Shown here: in pieces, positions 48,401 through 57,275 of the stretch
Layout: the number at the start of each line of letters is the position of its first letter
Numbering within the stretch: position 1 is the first letter of the stretch
Notes under the pieces: model-generated
Seen by the model: the letters and a program-made list of their open reading frames with translations, nothing else
Told to the model about the DNA's origin: nothing
Databases searched by the model: none
Made by a program: the position numbers and the translations under genes
Source: Streptomyces sp. V3I7
Lineage (GTDB): Bacteria; Actinomycetota; Actinomycetes; Streptomycetales; Streptomycetaceae
Direction of reading: 5' to 3'
Assembly: GCF_030817495.1 (NCBI RefSeq)
Contig: NZ_JAUSZK010000001.1
Coordinates: 4,939,001 to 5,003,000, forward strand
Length of the DNA stretch: 64,000 nucleotides

Positions 48401-50299
48401 CGTCGAGCCCGTGTCCTGACTGCGGGGAGGCGTACGGGGATTGGTCGCGTCCACGGGATTTCGGGGCGGAGTACGGTCGTCCGGCGTCGAGTTGGAGGTG
48501 TCACGGGGGCGGGTGCCGTCACCAGGTGTCGTCCCCGGGGTGTGCCGGGGCAGGCTGCTGCCGTCGCCCGGTGTGGTCCCGGGGCGCTGGTTCGGTATGC
48601 GGCCGTCCGGGGTCTGGGACAGAGGGTTCCGTGGCGTCCCCAGGTTCGTGGGATTTGGCGTGGACGCGGGACCGGTACCGGTGGGCGGAGAGTTCCTGTT
48701 CGGGGTCGAGTTGGGGTTCGGGCCGGCCGGACCGCCTGATCCGGAGTGCGTGTTGCCCGCGCTGCTCGCCCCGCTGTGCTGCGTGCCGGGGATTCCTCCC
48801 GGGGTGGACGACGCCACCGGCGGGGTCGGTATGCCCAGGCCGCCGTCCGTACGGCCCCCGGAGTGCGTGGGTGACGGGTCTCCCGGCGTCGGCGTCGGGG
48901 TCGGTGCGTGCGCCGCGCTGGACTGGGTCGGGACGCTGGCGGCCAGGCCGTCGATCGACGTGCTGATCCCGCCACCGCTCGTCGGTGTCGACGTACCGCC
49001 CGAGGAGGCTCCCGTGTGCGGGGCGGCGTGCGGCGTCGGTGACGACAGGCCGGAGACGGAGGGGCCGCCGCCGTGGTGCGACGGGCCGGAGGGACCGTTC
49101 GTGTCCGCAGCCCCGGCCGTTGATCCACCGGGCGACGGGTCGTCGAAGTCCGACAGTGTCGGTCCCGAGAGCAGCGGGGTCGACCGCGGCGCATCCGCTG
49201 CAGCGGGCGAATGGTTCTGCCCAGAACCGGAGTCCGAACCCGAGTCCGAACCGGAATCGGATCCGGAGTCCGAGTCGGGGCCAACTCCCAGGTCCGGCGC
49301 GCTGATACCGCCCTCACCGCCGTCGGCCGATATCCCGCGGCCGATGTTCACGCCCGGGCCCGAGTCGTCCCCACCGGCCCGTGTGTGCGTCGACGACGAG
49401 GAGTCCGAACCAGAATCGGATCCCGAACCAGAACCAGAACCAGAACCAGAATTGGAACTGGAGTCGGACGACGAGCCGGAACCCCCGTCGCTCCCGCCAT
49501 CCCGATCGCCCCCGTCGCCGCCCTCGCTCCCCGACGACTCATGACCGTCGATCCGGCTGTCGATCGCGTGGTGCGCGCGGTGGCCCGCCTTCTCGCCCAG
49601 GCCGTCGCGGACGCCCTCGGCCAGTGTCTGCGGGGTCTGCTTGATGGCCTCCCAGCCGCCCTTGGCGCCGGCCCCGACCGTCTGGCCGAGGTCGTAGCCC
49701 TGCTGGGCGCCGAAGCCGACGCTCACCGTCTGCTTCACCAGGTCGGTGATGATGGCCTCGATCGCGGAGATCGCCGGCTCCTTCATCGCCTCGACGATCG
49801 CCTCCATGAGGGCTTCCTTGAGCTCATCGAGGAGGCGGCGGACGATCAGGCGGGTGGCCTGGGTGGCGCCGAGCGCGCCGACTTCGGACAGGCCGAAGGT
49901 GAAGGGGGCGGCGGCCTGGGCGGCTGCGATCTCGAAGGCCAGGGCGATGAGCTGGGCGATCACCGCCCACTTGGCGAAGACGACCAGGTAGGCGCAGGCC
50001 TCCAGCACGGTCGCGATGGTGTACGCGGCCTGTGCGGCGTTGGCGAGGTAGCCGTCGGAGCCGCCTCCGCCGTCGAACTTGGCGTACGCCTTGGTGAACG
50101 CGTCGATCGACTCACCGGCGTTGTTCGACACGACGGTCCGAGCGCTCGCGTTCGCCGCGGCGTGCAGTTCGGTCACGTCGTCGCCGAACTGCCGCCACAC
50201 TCCCGCGGCTTCTCTGAGCTTGTCCTCGTCTGCTGTCGGCCAGCGGTAGCCGAGCATCTCGAGGACCCACTCGAGCTCGTCCGGCAGCATCATCGACAC
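45452..50299 (-). CDS. T7SS polymorphic toxin with papain-fold and deaminase-like domains
   Basis: The product (~1,615 residues) has an N-terminal WXG100-like delivery domain (DELEWVLEMLGYRWPTADED, LREAAGVWRQFGDDV) with hydrophobic helices. A Ser/Asp/Gly then Pro/Thr/Asn-rich linker of about 550 residues follows. Next is a papain-fold toxin (glutamine deamidase-like) domain with Cys879 (SNNCADCSRSF), His972 (GSGHAFNAV) and Asp987 (VWIDTQSG). After a second linker and a helical segment comes a C-terminal deaminase-like domain with HSE (His1495-Glu1497), Cys1531 (TEREPCG) and Cys1543 (GHADC). I chose GTG 50299 (GGGGG upstream); 50353 is possible. I infer a toxin exported by this ESX system. Confidence 0.75.
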   Translation of the reverse strand: MSMMLPDELEWVLEMLGYRWPTADEDKLREAAGVWRQFGDDVTELHAAANASARTVVSNNAGESIDAFTKAYAKFDGGGGSDGYLANAAQAAYTIATVLEACAYLVVFAKWAVIAQLIALAFEIAAAQAAAPFTFGLSEVGALGATQATRLIVRRLLDELKEALMEAIVEAMKEPAISAIEAIITDLVKQTVSVGFGAQQGYDLGQTVGAGAKGGWEAIKQTPQTLAEGVRDGLGEKAGHRAHHAIDSRIDGHESSGSEGGDGGDRDGGSDGGSGSSSDSSSNSGSGSGSGSGSDSGSDSSSSTHTRAGGDDSGPGVNIGRGISADGGEGGISAPDLGVGPDSDSGSDSGSDSGSDSGSGQNHSPAAADAPRSTPLLSGPTLSDFDDPSPGGSTAGAADTNGPSGPSHHGGGPSVSGLSSPTPHAAPHTGASSGGTSTPTSGGGISTSIDGLAASVPTQSSAAHAPTPTPTPGDPSPTHSGGRTDGGLGIPTPPVASSTPGGIPGTQHSGASSAGNTHSGSGGPAGPNPNSTPNRNSPPTGTGPASTPNPTNLGTPRNPLSQTPDGRIPNQRPGTTPGDGSSLPRHTPGTTPGDGTRPRDTSNSTPDDRTPPRNPVDATNPRTPPRSQDTGSTPNTNSNSSGSPSPSRNQNPATAAPSARASTPSSTNTPGTTPPTSSGNGPDRPSTPSNSTPNSTTQPGPTATPGTSSTPRGQNQPRPNAGATPGTPPASGAPNTPHVPRQPAASPNPSDGTNTPNDRQQHPQVTPVPIVTVAPAAASAPPPSHAAPAAPHAPGSPQGGPGVPHQQKPHQDSLDDIRADLNHYPEGLTEPDPTDQQALADAVPHNPDGTPQRFPDPFGHWAQLQNDGGNTVPGRSNNCADCSRSFLETWYGNPQVSAPRTLDLNEHGQYNPWSPERDANDNQIRWTGAAHTYAGPGGDNPDTVHNIESALLEAGPGSAAIVQVDWPGGSGHAFNAVNHDGKIVWIDTQSGEVSHEPLHIANAEHVWHIPLDANRNPIPVDHADFANFEGQTHEAQPENNQTSQNDVSGDIPKQGDNDLAEPSTVDPNTANGESENEIAGPQSKGVNPPDPHSMPDGQEPSQKTPESDRLLPGDSDVDRQHSSSPETSSGKRRPTPAKTASMPDPQSRPDEATGPDGQGHIPNKKTEQPNGAAKIPPLQPGSPSEHGQLSARAASPRTADARTTNPRSETPSWDRRAPANPAGTQPYEGSSDPWTEGGDETDDGKQAPATPESSSPHEESQPKNHQHYGMLGDQAQRDLRERNIHQIDQEPVYRYLENLANNRNHQLRELLEGSKNGTTWRRDDLKALPGFDDLTRGQQLATVAVLARLSIDFHTNQGVGVSPHLRDGDNSAYKWREDAEREAHRKRDILRQKNYEGVDKHQSSRAAGKRSESDLSKVDGSVSNSSTPTQRARHHLDEAYGKTVAEQVVTATSDMKPDFSGRNYAVVEVIDPGPPTETHYVADASFNYAGPRPAHSEPHIGGWIERLNEDRAAEGKQPLDVVHMYTEREPCGHPSESPGHADCSGYILHYMPTHMPVSYGTGYRKGEPVTPFSDPQQRKGVNTARQAMEADAQHHLNRVSDILKAYAFPTPTSNP

Positions 50300-50506
50300 A
50301 GCAAGCACCCCCGTCGCAACGACACGCGGCCGTACAACTGCCCCCGCGGCCAAGCGGGATCACACAGAAGTACAGTCGTCCGCAAAGTTTACGGACTCGA
50401 CCGCCAGCCGTTTGAGAGGGCTTCTGTCACAAATCTGCCTCAGGACACGCCAATTGACATCCGGGACCGGTCCAGCGGCCGTCGGGTAGCGCAACGACCC
50501 TTCGGA

Positions 50507-50902
50507 TCAGGGTTCCTGGCGTCGACGTAGGTGATGCATCCCGTCCGGGACATGCACCTGTCCGTCGTACTCCGAGGTGATGCTGCGCCAGGCCTCGTCC
50601 TCGTGGCCCTCGTTCTTCTCGTGCCGCACGCCCATCTCGGTGAACGCCAGCCCCATGCCCGCGATGCGCTCGGCCAGGCTGCCCATCGACTGGAACATGC
50701 CGTCGCGCAGGCCCTCGTAGACGACGCCGAACTTCTCACCGATGTCGTCGTCGCCCCACGGGGGGGTCTTGCTTCCTTCCAGGTGGCCGAGGCTCTCCTG
50801 GAGCCGCTTGGCGGCCTTGCTGAAGTCCTGGCCCACCTTGAACATGTTGGAGCCCTCGGTCTTGAGGACCGAAGGGTCGGCACGCAACCCGTCGTTGCCC
50901 AC
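50507..50902 (-). CDS. WXG100-like partner protein upstream of the toxin
   Basis: The predicted 131-residue protein is mostly helical with FKVGQDFSKAAKRLQESLGHL and a WXG-like turn PPWGDDDIGEKFGVVYEGL (Trp49-Gly50-Asp51). This WGDDxxGxxF form is common in Streptomyces WXG100 relatives. I chose GTG 50902 because GGGGGG lies five bases upstream. It lies 207 bases before the toxin gene on the same strand, so it probably pairs with the toxin's helical N-terminus for export. No YxxxD/E motif is clear in it. Confidence 0.75.
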   Translation of the reverse strand: MGNDGLRADPSVLKTEGSNMFKVGQDFSKAAKRLQESLGHLEGSKTPPWGDDDIGEKFGVVYEGLRDGMFQSMGSLAERIAGMGLAFTEMGVRHEKNEGHEDEAWRSITSEYDGQVHVPDGMHHLRRRQEP

Positions 50903-51012
50903 AACTGCCCCCCATGACGCGGCTTTCCGGTCGCAACGCAACCTTGATGGCACTGTCACCCTAGCCGTCGGCCCACCCCCGAGACACCCCTGTCGCACGC
51001 ACGCAGCACAGA

Positions 51013-51044
51013 GGGGCGGCACCCGACCGAGTGGGTGCCGCCCC
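51013..51044 (-). terminator. Terminator hairpin after eccC
   Basis: GGGGCGGCACCC at 51013-51024 is perfectly complementary to GGGTGCCGCCCC at 51033-51044. It lies 22 bases beyond the eccC stop on the minus strand and separates eccC from the WXG100-toxin unit. Confidence 0.8.
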
Positions 51045-51065
51045 TTGCGAGAAACCAGCCGTGCC

Positions 51066-54000
51066 TCAGAACCGCGCCGGAAGCCACCCGGTCTGGATCA
51101 GCTGGCCGCCACGGCGCCGCGTGTGGAAGTAACCACGGCCGGCCGGGAGTTGCGACGGCTGGATGTTGCCCAGCAGGGCACCCTCCGAGCGGTCGCCCGA
51201 GAGCACGATGCCCTGGGCGCCCAGCTCGCGCATCCGCTGCATCACCGGCTCGTACAGCGACCGGCTGGCACCGCCCGAGGAACGGGCGATGATGACGCGC
51301 AGACCGATGTCGCGGGCGAACGGCAGGTACTCCAGGAGCGGAGCGAGCGGGTTCATGCCGGTCGCGACCAGGTCGTAGTCGTCGACGATGACGAACGCGT
51401 CCGGGCTGCTGTACCAGCTGCGGTTGCGCAGCTGCTCCGGCGTGACGTCCGGGCCGGGCATGCGACGGGCCATCGAACCGGCCAGGCCCTCCAGCGTCTC
51501 CGCCAGAGCGGGCGCCGAGGCGCAGTAGCGTGACAGGTGCGACTCCGGCACGCCCTCCAGGTGAGCGCGTCGGTAGTCACCCATCACGATCTTCGCCTGG
51601 TCCGGTGTGTAGCGCTCGGTGATCTGCTTGATGAGCAGACGCAGGACCGCCGACTTACCGGACTCGCTCTCACCGAACACGATGAAGTGCGGGTCCGTCT
51701 CGAAGTCGACGAAGACGGGCGCCAGCGACGACTCGTCGATACCGATGGCGAGACCGCGCTCGGGGTGCTCGAAGCCCTTGGGCAGCCGGTCCACCGGGAG
51801 CATCGTCGGCAGCAGCCGGACCGCCGGGGCGGGCTGGCCCTGCCAGTTGTCGTTGATGCCCCGGATGAGGATCGTCGTCGCCTCCGCGAGGTCCTCGGTC
51901 TCCGAGGAGCCGTCGACGCGGGGGAGTGCCGTCATGAAGTGCAGCTTGTCCTGGGTCAGACCGCGGCCCGGGACGGTGGCCGGCACGTTCTGCGCGACCT
52001 TGCGGTCGATCTCCGACTCGGTCGGGTCACCGAGGCGCAGCTCGATGCGGTTCTGGAGCATGTCCTTGAGCGCGGGCCGCACTTCGGTGTAGCGGCTGGC
52101 CGTCAGGATCACGTGCACACCGAAGCCGAGACCGCGGGTGGCGATGTCGGTGACGGCGGCTTCGAGCAGCTCGTAGTCCGTCTTGAAGGTCGCCCAGCCG
52201 TCGATGACGAGGAAGACGTCACCCCAGGGCTGGTCGGGCAGCTGCCCGGACGCCCGGCGCTGGCGGTACGTGGTGATCGAGTCGACGTTGTGCGCGCGGA
52301 AGTACTCCTCGCGCGCGTTCAGGATGCCCTCGACCTCGCTGACCGTACGGCGGACCCGCTCGGCGTCGAGGCGGTTCGCCACGCCACCGACATGGGCCAG
52401 CTCCTCCATCGCGATCAGAGAGCCACCACCGAAGTCCAGGCAGTAGAACTGCACTTCGGACGGCGTGTGGGTCAGCGCGAACGACGAGATGAGCGTACGC
52501 AGCAGCGTCGACTTGCCGGACTGCGGACCACCGACGAACAGGCCGTGGCCCGCGCCGCCGGAGAAGTCGCGGTACAGCACGTCACGCCGCTGCTCGAACG
52601 GCTTGTCCACCAGACCGACCGGCACGTTGAGCCGGCCGAGCGCCGTGTACTCGGGCGCGGTGAGGCCGCGTTCCTGGGAGACGGCGAGCTGGGGCAGGAG
52701 CTGCTCCAGCGACGGCGCCTCCTCCAGCGGGGGCAGCCACACCTGGTGGGCGGGCGGCCCCTGGTTGACCATCCGGCTGACGAGGACGTCCAGGACGGTG
52801 TCGGCGAGCGCGTCGTCGATCCTGTCGTCGGCCTCCGGCTCCTCGATCACCGGCTGCGGGGGCAGGGCCACGTGCTCCGCCGAGAACAGCGCGGGCCGCA
52901 ACTGCGTGGAGCGGTGCACGCGGGACGGGCCCTCACCGTGGTACGGACCCGACACGTACGCGGCCTTGAAGCGGACCATGGTGTCGGTGTCGTACCGCAG
53001 ATAACCGGAACCGGGGATCGACGGCAGGTGGTACGCGTCCGGGACACCGATCGCCGTACGGGACTCGGCCGCGGAGAAGGTCCGCAGACCGATCCGGTAC
53101 GACAGATAGGTGTCCAGGCCGCGCAGCTTGCCCTCTTCCAGGCGCTGCGAGGCAAGCAGCAGATGAATGCCCAGCGACCGGCCGATACGGCCGATCTGGA
53201 TGAACATGTCGATGAAGTCCGGCTTGGCGGTGAGGAGTTCGGAGAACTCGTCGAGCACGATCACCAGCGACGCCATCGGCTCGAGCGCGGCGCCCGCCGC
53301 CCGGGCCTTCTCGTAGTCGTGCAGGTTGGCGTAGTTGCCGGCCGAGCGCAGCAGCTCCTGACGGCGCTGCGTCTCACCCATGATCGAGTCACGCATGCGG
53401 TCGACGAGGGTGAGGTCGTCCGCGAGGTTGGTGATCACGGCCGCGGTGTGCGGCATGTCCGCCATACCGGCGAAGGTCGCACCGCCCTTGAAGTCCGCGA
53501 GGATGAAGTTCAGCGTCTCCGAGGAGTGCGTCACCGCGAGACCGAGCACCAGCGTACGCAGCACCTCCGACTTGCCGGAACCGGTGGCGCCGACGCACAG
53601 GCCGTGCGGGCCCATGCCCTCCTGCGAGGCCTCCTTGAGGTCGAGCATGACCGGCTCGCCGTTCTCGCCGACACCGATCGGCACCCGCAGCCGCTCGTGC
53701 AGCGTGCGCGGACGCCAGGCGCGGGAGACGTCGACGGAACCGGCGTCCCCGATGCCCATGAGGTCGGTGAAGTCCAGGTTGGACAGCAGGGGTTCGCCCT
53801 CTTCCGCCGAGCCGACCCGGAACGGGGCGAGCTGGCGGGCCAGGGAGTCGGCCTGGGCCACGTTCAGCAGGTCCGGCTTGCCGGTGTACGCCGACTCGTG
53901 GCCGACGAACAACTGCATCCGATCGGGCTTCGAGTAGACGGTGAGGCCGCCGCGCAGCTCCTCCTCCAGCTCACCCGGGGCGATCTCCAGGAAGGTGACG

Positions 54001-55022
54001 CCCTGGAGACCCTCGGCGCTGGCCAGTTCGGAGTCCGGCGGCACCGTGCCGCCGTCGAGCACCACGATCAGATGCGGCTGGTCGTAGACCGGGTTGGCGT
54101 CCCGGTTCCAGCGGGGGCGGTCGTCCAGCTGGTCGGCGAGCGCCTCCTCCAGCTCACCCAGGTCGTCGAAGAGGAGCCGGGTCGAGCCCGCCCCGTCCTT
54201 GGCCTTCGGGTGCTGGCTGTGCGGCAGCCACTTGATCCAGTCCCAGTCGGGGGCCGCGGAGGGATGCGCCACCACGGCGATCATGAGGTCTTCCGGCGAG
54301 TGCAGGGTCGCCAACTGGGCCAGCGCCGACCGGGCGTTGCCGTACACCGTCTCGGTCTCGCCGCACATCGTCACGTGGTAGAAGGCGCGCAGCGAGACGG
54401 AGACGGGCAGGTCGGACAGGCTGCCGTGCGCGTCGAGGAAGGCCTTCATGGCCGCCGCGGTCAGCGGCTCGAGCTCCTCCTTGGGCGCCGTCTCCGGAGC
54501 CACGAGCGGGGTGTTCAGCTGCTGGGTGCCCCGCCCTATGCGGACCGAGGCGAAGTCCCCGTCGGTGGGGCGCCGTTCCCACAGCCGCTTGCCGTCGGCC
54601 GCGACCGCCCAGAGCTGGTCGGGCTCCGGGTGCTGGAACAGCTGGCTGTGCCGCTGCAGTTCAGCGGTCTTGTGGACGTCCTTGCGGACCTGCTCCAGAT
54701 AACGGAAGTAGTCGCGCCGGTCCTGTGCCATGCCCGCGCCGCCGCCCTGACGGGACTTGGCGAACTGGGCGATGGCCATGGCCAGGGTCGAGGCCAGCAT
54801 CAGCCCGCCGACGACCCGCATATAAGAGGGGAGACCCGGCATGAAGAAGAAGCCGACCGACCCCACCATGCCCATCATGGGCAGGAGGGTCATCAGCATG
54901 CTCTCCTCGCCCTCGCGTGGCAGCTCGGGCGGCGCCTCCAGTCTGACCTCGCCGTCCGGGACGACCGGAGGCGCTGTTCGCGGCGGCCGTTTGATGATGA
55001 CGACGCTCACCGATGCACTCAT
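51066..55022 (-). CDS. eccC: Type VII secretion ATPase EccC
   Basis: EccC is the FtsK/SpoIIIE-type motor that recognises substrates and powers ESX export. The 1318-residue product is a single undivided EccC. It starts SVSVVIIKRPPRTAPP, has two membrane helices (MTLLPMMGMVGSVGFFFMPG; VVGGLMLASTLAMAIAQF), then three ATPase domains with Walker A GATGSGKSEVL (about residue 477), GGPQSGKSTLL (about 827) and GESESGKSAVL (about 1114). All three P-loops are intact. The ATG directly follows GAAGG; GTG 55010 would be better spaced. It is divergent from eccD. Confidence 0.97.
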   Translation of the reverse strand: MSASVSVVIIKRPPRTAPPVVPDGEVRLEAPPELPREGEESMLMTLLPMMGMVGSVGFFFMPGLPSYMRVVGGLMLASTLAMAIAQFAKSRQGGGAGMAQDRRDYFRYLEQVRKDVHKTAELQRHSQLFQHPEPDQLWAVAADGKRLWERRPTDGDFASVRIGRGTQQLNTPLVAPETAPKEELEPLTAAAMKAFLDAHGSLSDLPVSVSLRAFYHVTMCGETETVYGNARSALAQLATLHSPEDLMIAVVAHPSAAPDWDWIKWLPHSQHPKAKDGAGSTRLLFDDLGELEEALADQLDDRPRWNRDANPVYDQPHLIVVLDGGTVPPDSELASAEGLQGVTFLEIAPGELEEELRGGLTVYSKPDRMQLFVGHESAYTGKPDLLNVAQADSLARQLAPFRVGSAEEGEPLLSNLDFTDLMGIGDAGSVDVSRAWRPRTLHERLRVPIGVGENGEPVMLDLKEASQEGMGPHGLCVGATGSGKSEVLRTLVLGLAVTHSSETLNFILADFKGGATFAGMADMPHTAAVITNLADDLTLVDRMRDSIMGETQRRQELLRSAGNYANLHDYEKARAAGAALEPMASLVIVLDEFSELLTAKPDFIDMFIQIGRIGRSLGIHLLLASQRLEEGKLRGLDTYLSYRIGLRTFSAAESRTAIGVPDAYHLPSIPGSGYLRYDTDTMVRFKAAYVSGPYHGEGPSRVHRSTQLRPALFSAEHVALPPQPVIEEPEADDRIDDALADTVLDVLVSRMVNQGPPAHQVWLPPLEEAPSLEQLLPQLAVSQERGLTAPEYTALGRLNVPVGLVDKPFEQRRDVLYRDFSGGAGHGLFVGGPQSGKSTLLRTLISSFALTHTPSEVQFYCLDFGGGSLIAMEELAHVGGVANRLDAERVRRTVSEVEGILNAREEYFRAHNVDSITTYRQRRASGQLPDQPWGDVFLVIDGWATFKTDYELLEAAVTDIATRGLGFGVHVILTASRYTEVRPALKDMLQNRIELRLGDPTESEIDRKVAQNVPATVPGRGLTQDKLHFMTALPRVDGSSETEDLAEATTILIRGINDNWQGQPAPAVRLLPTMLPVDRLPKGFEHPERGLAIGIDESSLAPVFVDFETDPHFIVFGESESGKSAVLRLLIKQITERYTPDQAKIVMGDYRRAHLEGVPESHLSRYCASAPALAETLEGLAGSMARRMPGPDVTPEQLRNRSWYSSPDAFVIVDDYDLVATGMNPLAPLLEYLPFARDIGLRVIIARSSGGASRSLYEPVMQRMRELGAQGIVLSGDRSEGALLGNIQPSQLPAGRGYFHTRRRGGQLIQTGWLPARF

Positions 55023-55279
55023 CCTTCGCGATTGATACGTCTTGGCATCGACGCCCCCGTGTACCGCGACGTGTTCCCGTTCGCGTAGGCGTCGTCCGCG
55101 TAGGCGTAGATCCTACTGACGTGCAAGGGGGCGGCGGGAGTCAGGAGGATGGAGATGCCGAGAGGGTCCTGGACAAATGAGGGAGGGCTACCGGCGGCAT
55201 AGGGGACAACGGATATGGTGGCGCGAGGCGTCGTACCAGACGGCGTGGAGAAGCCTTGTCTAGCAGGGGGAACAACCAG

Positions 55280-56737
55280 GTGAGCACGGGGACTTCGACA
55301 GGTTTCTGTCGAATCACCATCGCAGCGCCGGACAGCCGGGTCGATGTCGCGCTGCCGGAGGACCTGCCGATCCAGGATCTCTTTCCCGAGATCGTGCGAC
55401 TCTCGGGCCTGACCCAGGCGGACGCCGGTCCGGCCGGCTACCACCTCGTACGCCGCGAGGGCCAGGTGCTGGACGCGAGCCGTTCGCTGGTCGAGCACCG
55501 CGTCAGGGACGGCGAGGTGTTGCTTCTGCGCACCTTTGCCGACTCGCTGCCGCCGGCCGTGCACGACGACGTGGTGGACGCCATCGCCGCCGCGGTCAAG
55601 CAGGACATCCGCAGCTGGAACGACAACCTGATGCGCGCCGCCGGACTCGTCGCCGGGGCGCTGCTGCTCGTCATGCTCGGCTTCGTCTTCTGGTTCGCGG
55701 ACCCGGTACGCCATGACATGCACGGCCTCCAGGGCATCCTCGCCGGCGTCGTCGCCGTGGGCCTCACGGCGCTCTCGGGCGTACGGTCCCGGGTCTACGA
55801 CGACCGTGCCGCCGCCGTGGCCCTCGGCATCTCGGCGCTGCCGCACGCGATGATCGCGGGCTCCGGCGTCATCCCCCAGGACGCGGGCGAGGGCCCCGGC
55901 AGGATCCAGTTCCTCGTCGGCTGCGTCGCCGTCCTCCTGGTCTCCGTCGTACTGATCATGCTCCTGCCGCAGGGAGACGCCCCGTTCGTCGGCTCCGCGC
56001 TCGCCGCGGCGATGGGCACGCTCGCCGTGTTCTGCGGGATCCTCACCGGGGCGGAGCCGCGCGAGGTCGCCGCCGGCACCTCGGTCGTCGCGCTCGCCGT
56101 CGTCGGCTTCCTGCCCGGCTGGTCGGCCCGTTTCGCCAAGCTGCCGATCGGCTTCCGCAGCCCGGAGGACCTGGCCAGGGCCCGCCGCGAAGGCGTGGAC
56201 GGCGACCTCGAGGCCGTCGACATCCAGCGCATCGTCGCCCAGACCAGCCGCGGCCACGAGCTGCTGCTCGGCCTGGTCGGGGGCTGCGCCGCCGTCGTCA
56301 TCGGCGCGAGCGGTGGCGTACTCGGCTTCAGCGACAGCGGCTGGGCCCAGATGCTCGCCCTGTGCACCGGCCTCGCCGCCATGCTGCGCGCACGTCTCTT
56401 CCGCTACACCGCCCAGGTCACCTGCCTGTTCGTGGCCGGTGTCGGCACGCTCGCCCTGCTGGTGCTCGGCCTCGCGATCTCGCCCCCGGCCGAGATCGTC
56501 AAGGAGCTGCTCATGGGCAACTCCGGACCGGTCGACCTGCGGACCCTGTGGCTCGGTGCCTCGGTGGCGGCGGGCGTCCTGCTCCTGATCGCGATCGCCC
56601 TGATCGTTCCGCAGAAGGGACTCTCCCCCTTCTGGGGCCGCATGCTGGACCTCGCGGACTCGCTGGTGCTGCTCTCGCTGATCCCGGTCTGCCTGGCCGT
56701 CCTCGACATCTACGGCAGGGTCCGCGGCGGGGTCTGA
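55280..56737 (+). CDS. eccD: Type VII secretion membrane protein EccD
   Basis: EccD forms the large membrane vestibule of the ESX complex. The predicted 485-residue product has an N-terminal ubiquitin-like domain (GFCRITIAAPDSRVDVALPE, LVRREGQVLDASRSL) and then about eleven membrane helices, ending LLSLIPVCLAVLDIYGRV. I chose GTG 55280 because EccD homologues usually begin with STxTSTGFCR and GGGGGA lies upstream. An in-frame TTG at 55256 with GGAG is possible. It is the last ESX gene before rpsO. Confidence 0.93.
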   Translation: MSTGTSTGFCRITIAAPDSRVDVALPEDLPIQDLFPEIVRLSGLTQADAGPAGYHLVRREGQVLDASRSLVEHRVRDGEVLLLRTFADSLPPAVHDDVVDAIAAAVKQDIRSWNDNLMRAAGLVAGALLLVMLGFVFWFADPVRHDMHGLQGILAGVVAVGLTALSGVRSRVYDDRAAAVALGISALPHAMIAGSGVIPQDAGEGPGRIQFLVGCVAVLLVSVVLIMLLPQGDAPFVGSALAAAMGTLAVFCGILTGAEPREVAAGTSVVALAVVGFLPGWSARFAKLPIGFRSPEDLARARREGVDGDLEAVDIQRIVAQTSRGHELLLGLVGGCAAVVIGASGGVLGFSDSGWAQMLALCTGLAAMLRARLFRYTAQVTCLFVAGVGTLALLVLGLAISPPAEIVKELLMGNSGPVDLRTLWLGASVAAGVLLLIAIALIVPQKGLSPFWGRMLDLADSLVLLSLIPVCLAVLDIYGRVRGGV

Positions 56738-56938
56738 CGCTCGGCCGCCCCTCACCAGCCCCGACGGGAAGGCCCCCGCTTCGGGGCTGGTACCCTGGCT
56801 CCCGGCCGTTCGTGTACGCGCCCCCGGCATCCCTGGGGGTCGCGCTCAGCGGATCCCCGCCTCCCGAGTAACGGAAGCTCCCCTGAGAAGTGGACCAGGG
56901 GCACTCGGTGGCCATCACAGAGACTACGAGGAGTACGC

Positions 56939-57229
56939 GTGTCGCTCGACGCCGCTACGAAGAAGCAGATCATCGCCGAGTTCGGTCAGAAGGAGGGCGA
57001 CACCGGCTCCCCCGAGGTCCAGGTCGCCATGCTCTCGCGCCGCATCTCGGACCTGACCGAGCACCTCAAGACGCACAAGCACGACCACCACTCCCGTCGT
57101 GGTCTGCTGATCCTGGTCGGTCAGCGTCGCCGCCTTCTGCAGTACCTGGCCAAGAAGGACATCCAGCGCTTCCGTACGCTGGTCGACCGCCTCGGCATCC
57201 GCCGTGGTGCGGCCGGCGGCGCCAAGTAA
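56939..57229 (+). CDS. rpsO: 30S ribosomal protein S15
   Basis: S15 binds 16S rRNA early in 30S assembly. The 96-residue product is full length ([36 protein letters not shown], then [19 protein letters not shown]). The GTG start follows ACGAGGAG at a normal distance. It lies upstream of pnp as in most bacteria, separated by a hairpin-rich region of about 400 bases. Confidence 0.98.
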   Translation: MSLDAATKKQIIAEFGQKEGDTGSPEVQVAMLSRRISDLTEHLKTHKHDHHSRRGLLILVGQRRRLLQYLAKKDIQRFRTLVDRLGIRRGAAGGAK

Positions 57230-57238
57230 GTCGCCGTG

Positions 57239-57275
57239 AAGGGAGCGGTTCCCAGAGACTGGGGACCGCTCCCTT
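57239..57275 (+). terminator. rpsO-pnp intergenic hairpin
   Basis: AAGGGAGCGGTTCCC pairs with GGGGACCGCTCCCTT with one T-G pair and a seven-base loop, ten bases after rpsO. It looks like a terminator. In S. coelicolor the rpsO-pnp transcript is known to be processed by RNase III in its intergenic hairpin, so it may also be a processing site. Confidence 0.8.

Noticed and set aside
51537..55088. Long plus-strand frame opposite eccC
   Set aside because: Arg/Val/Asp-rich shadow product; eccC on the minus strand is unambiguous.
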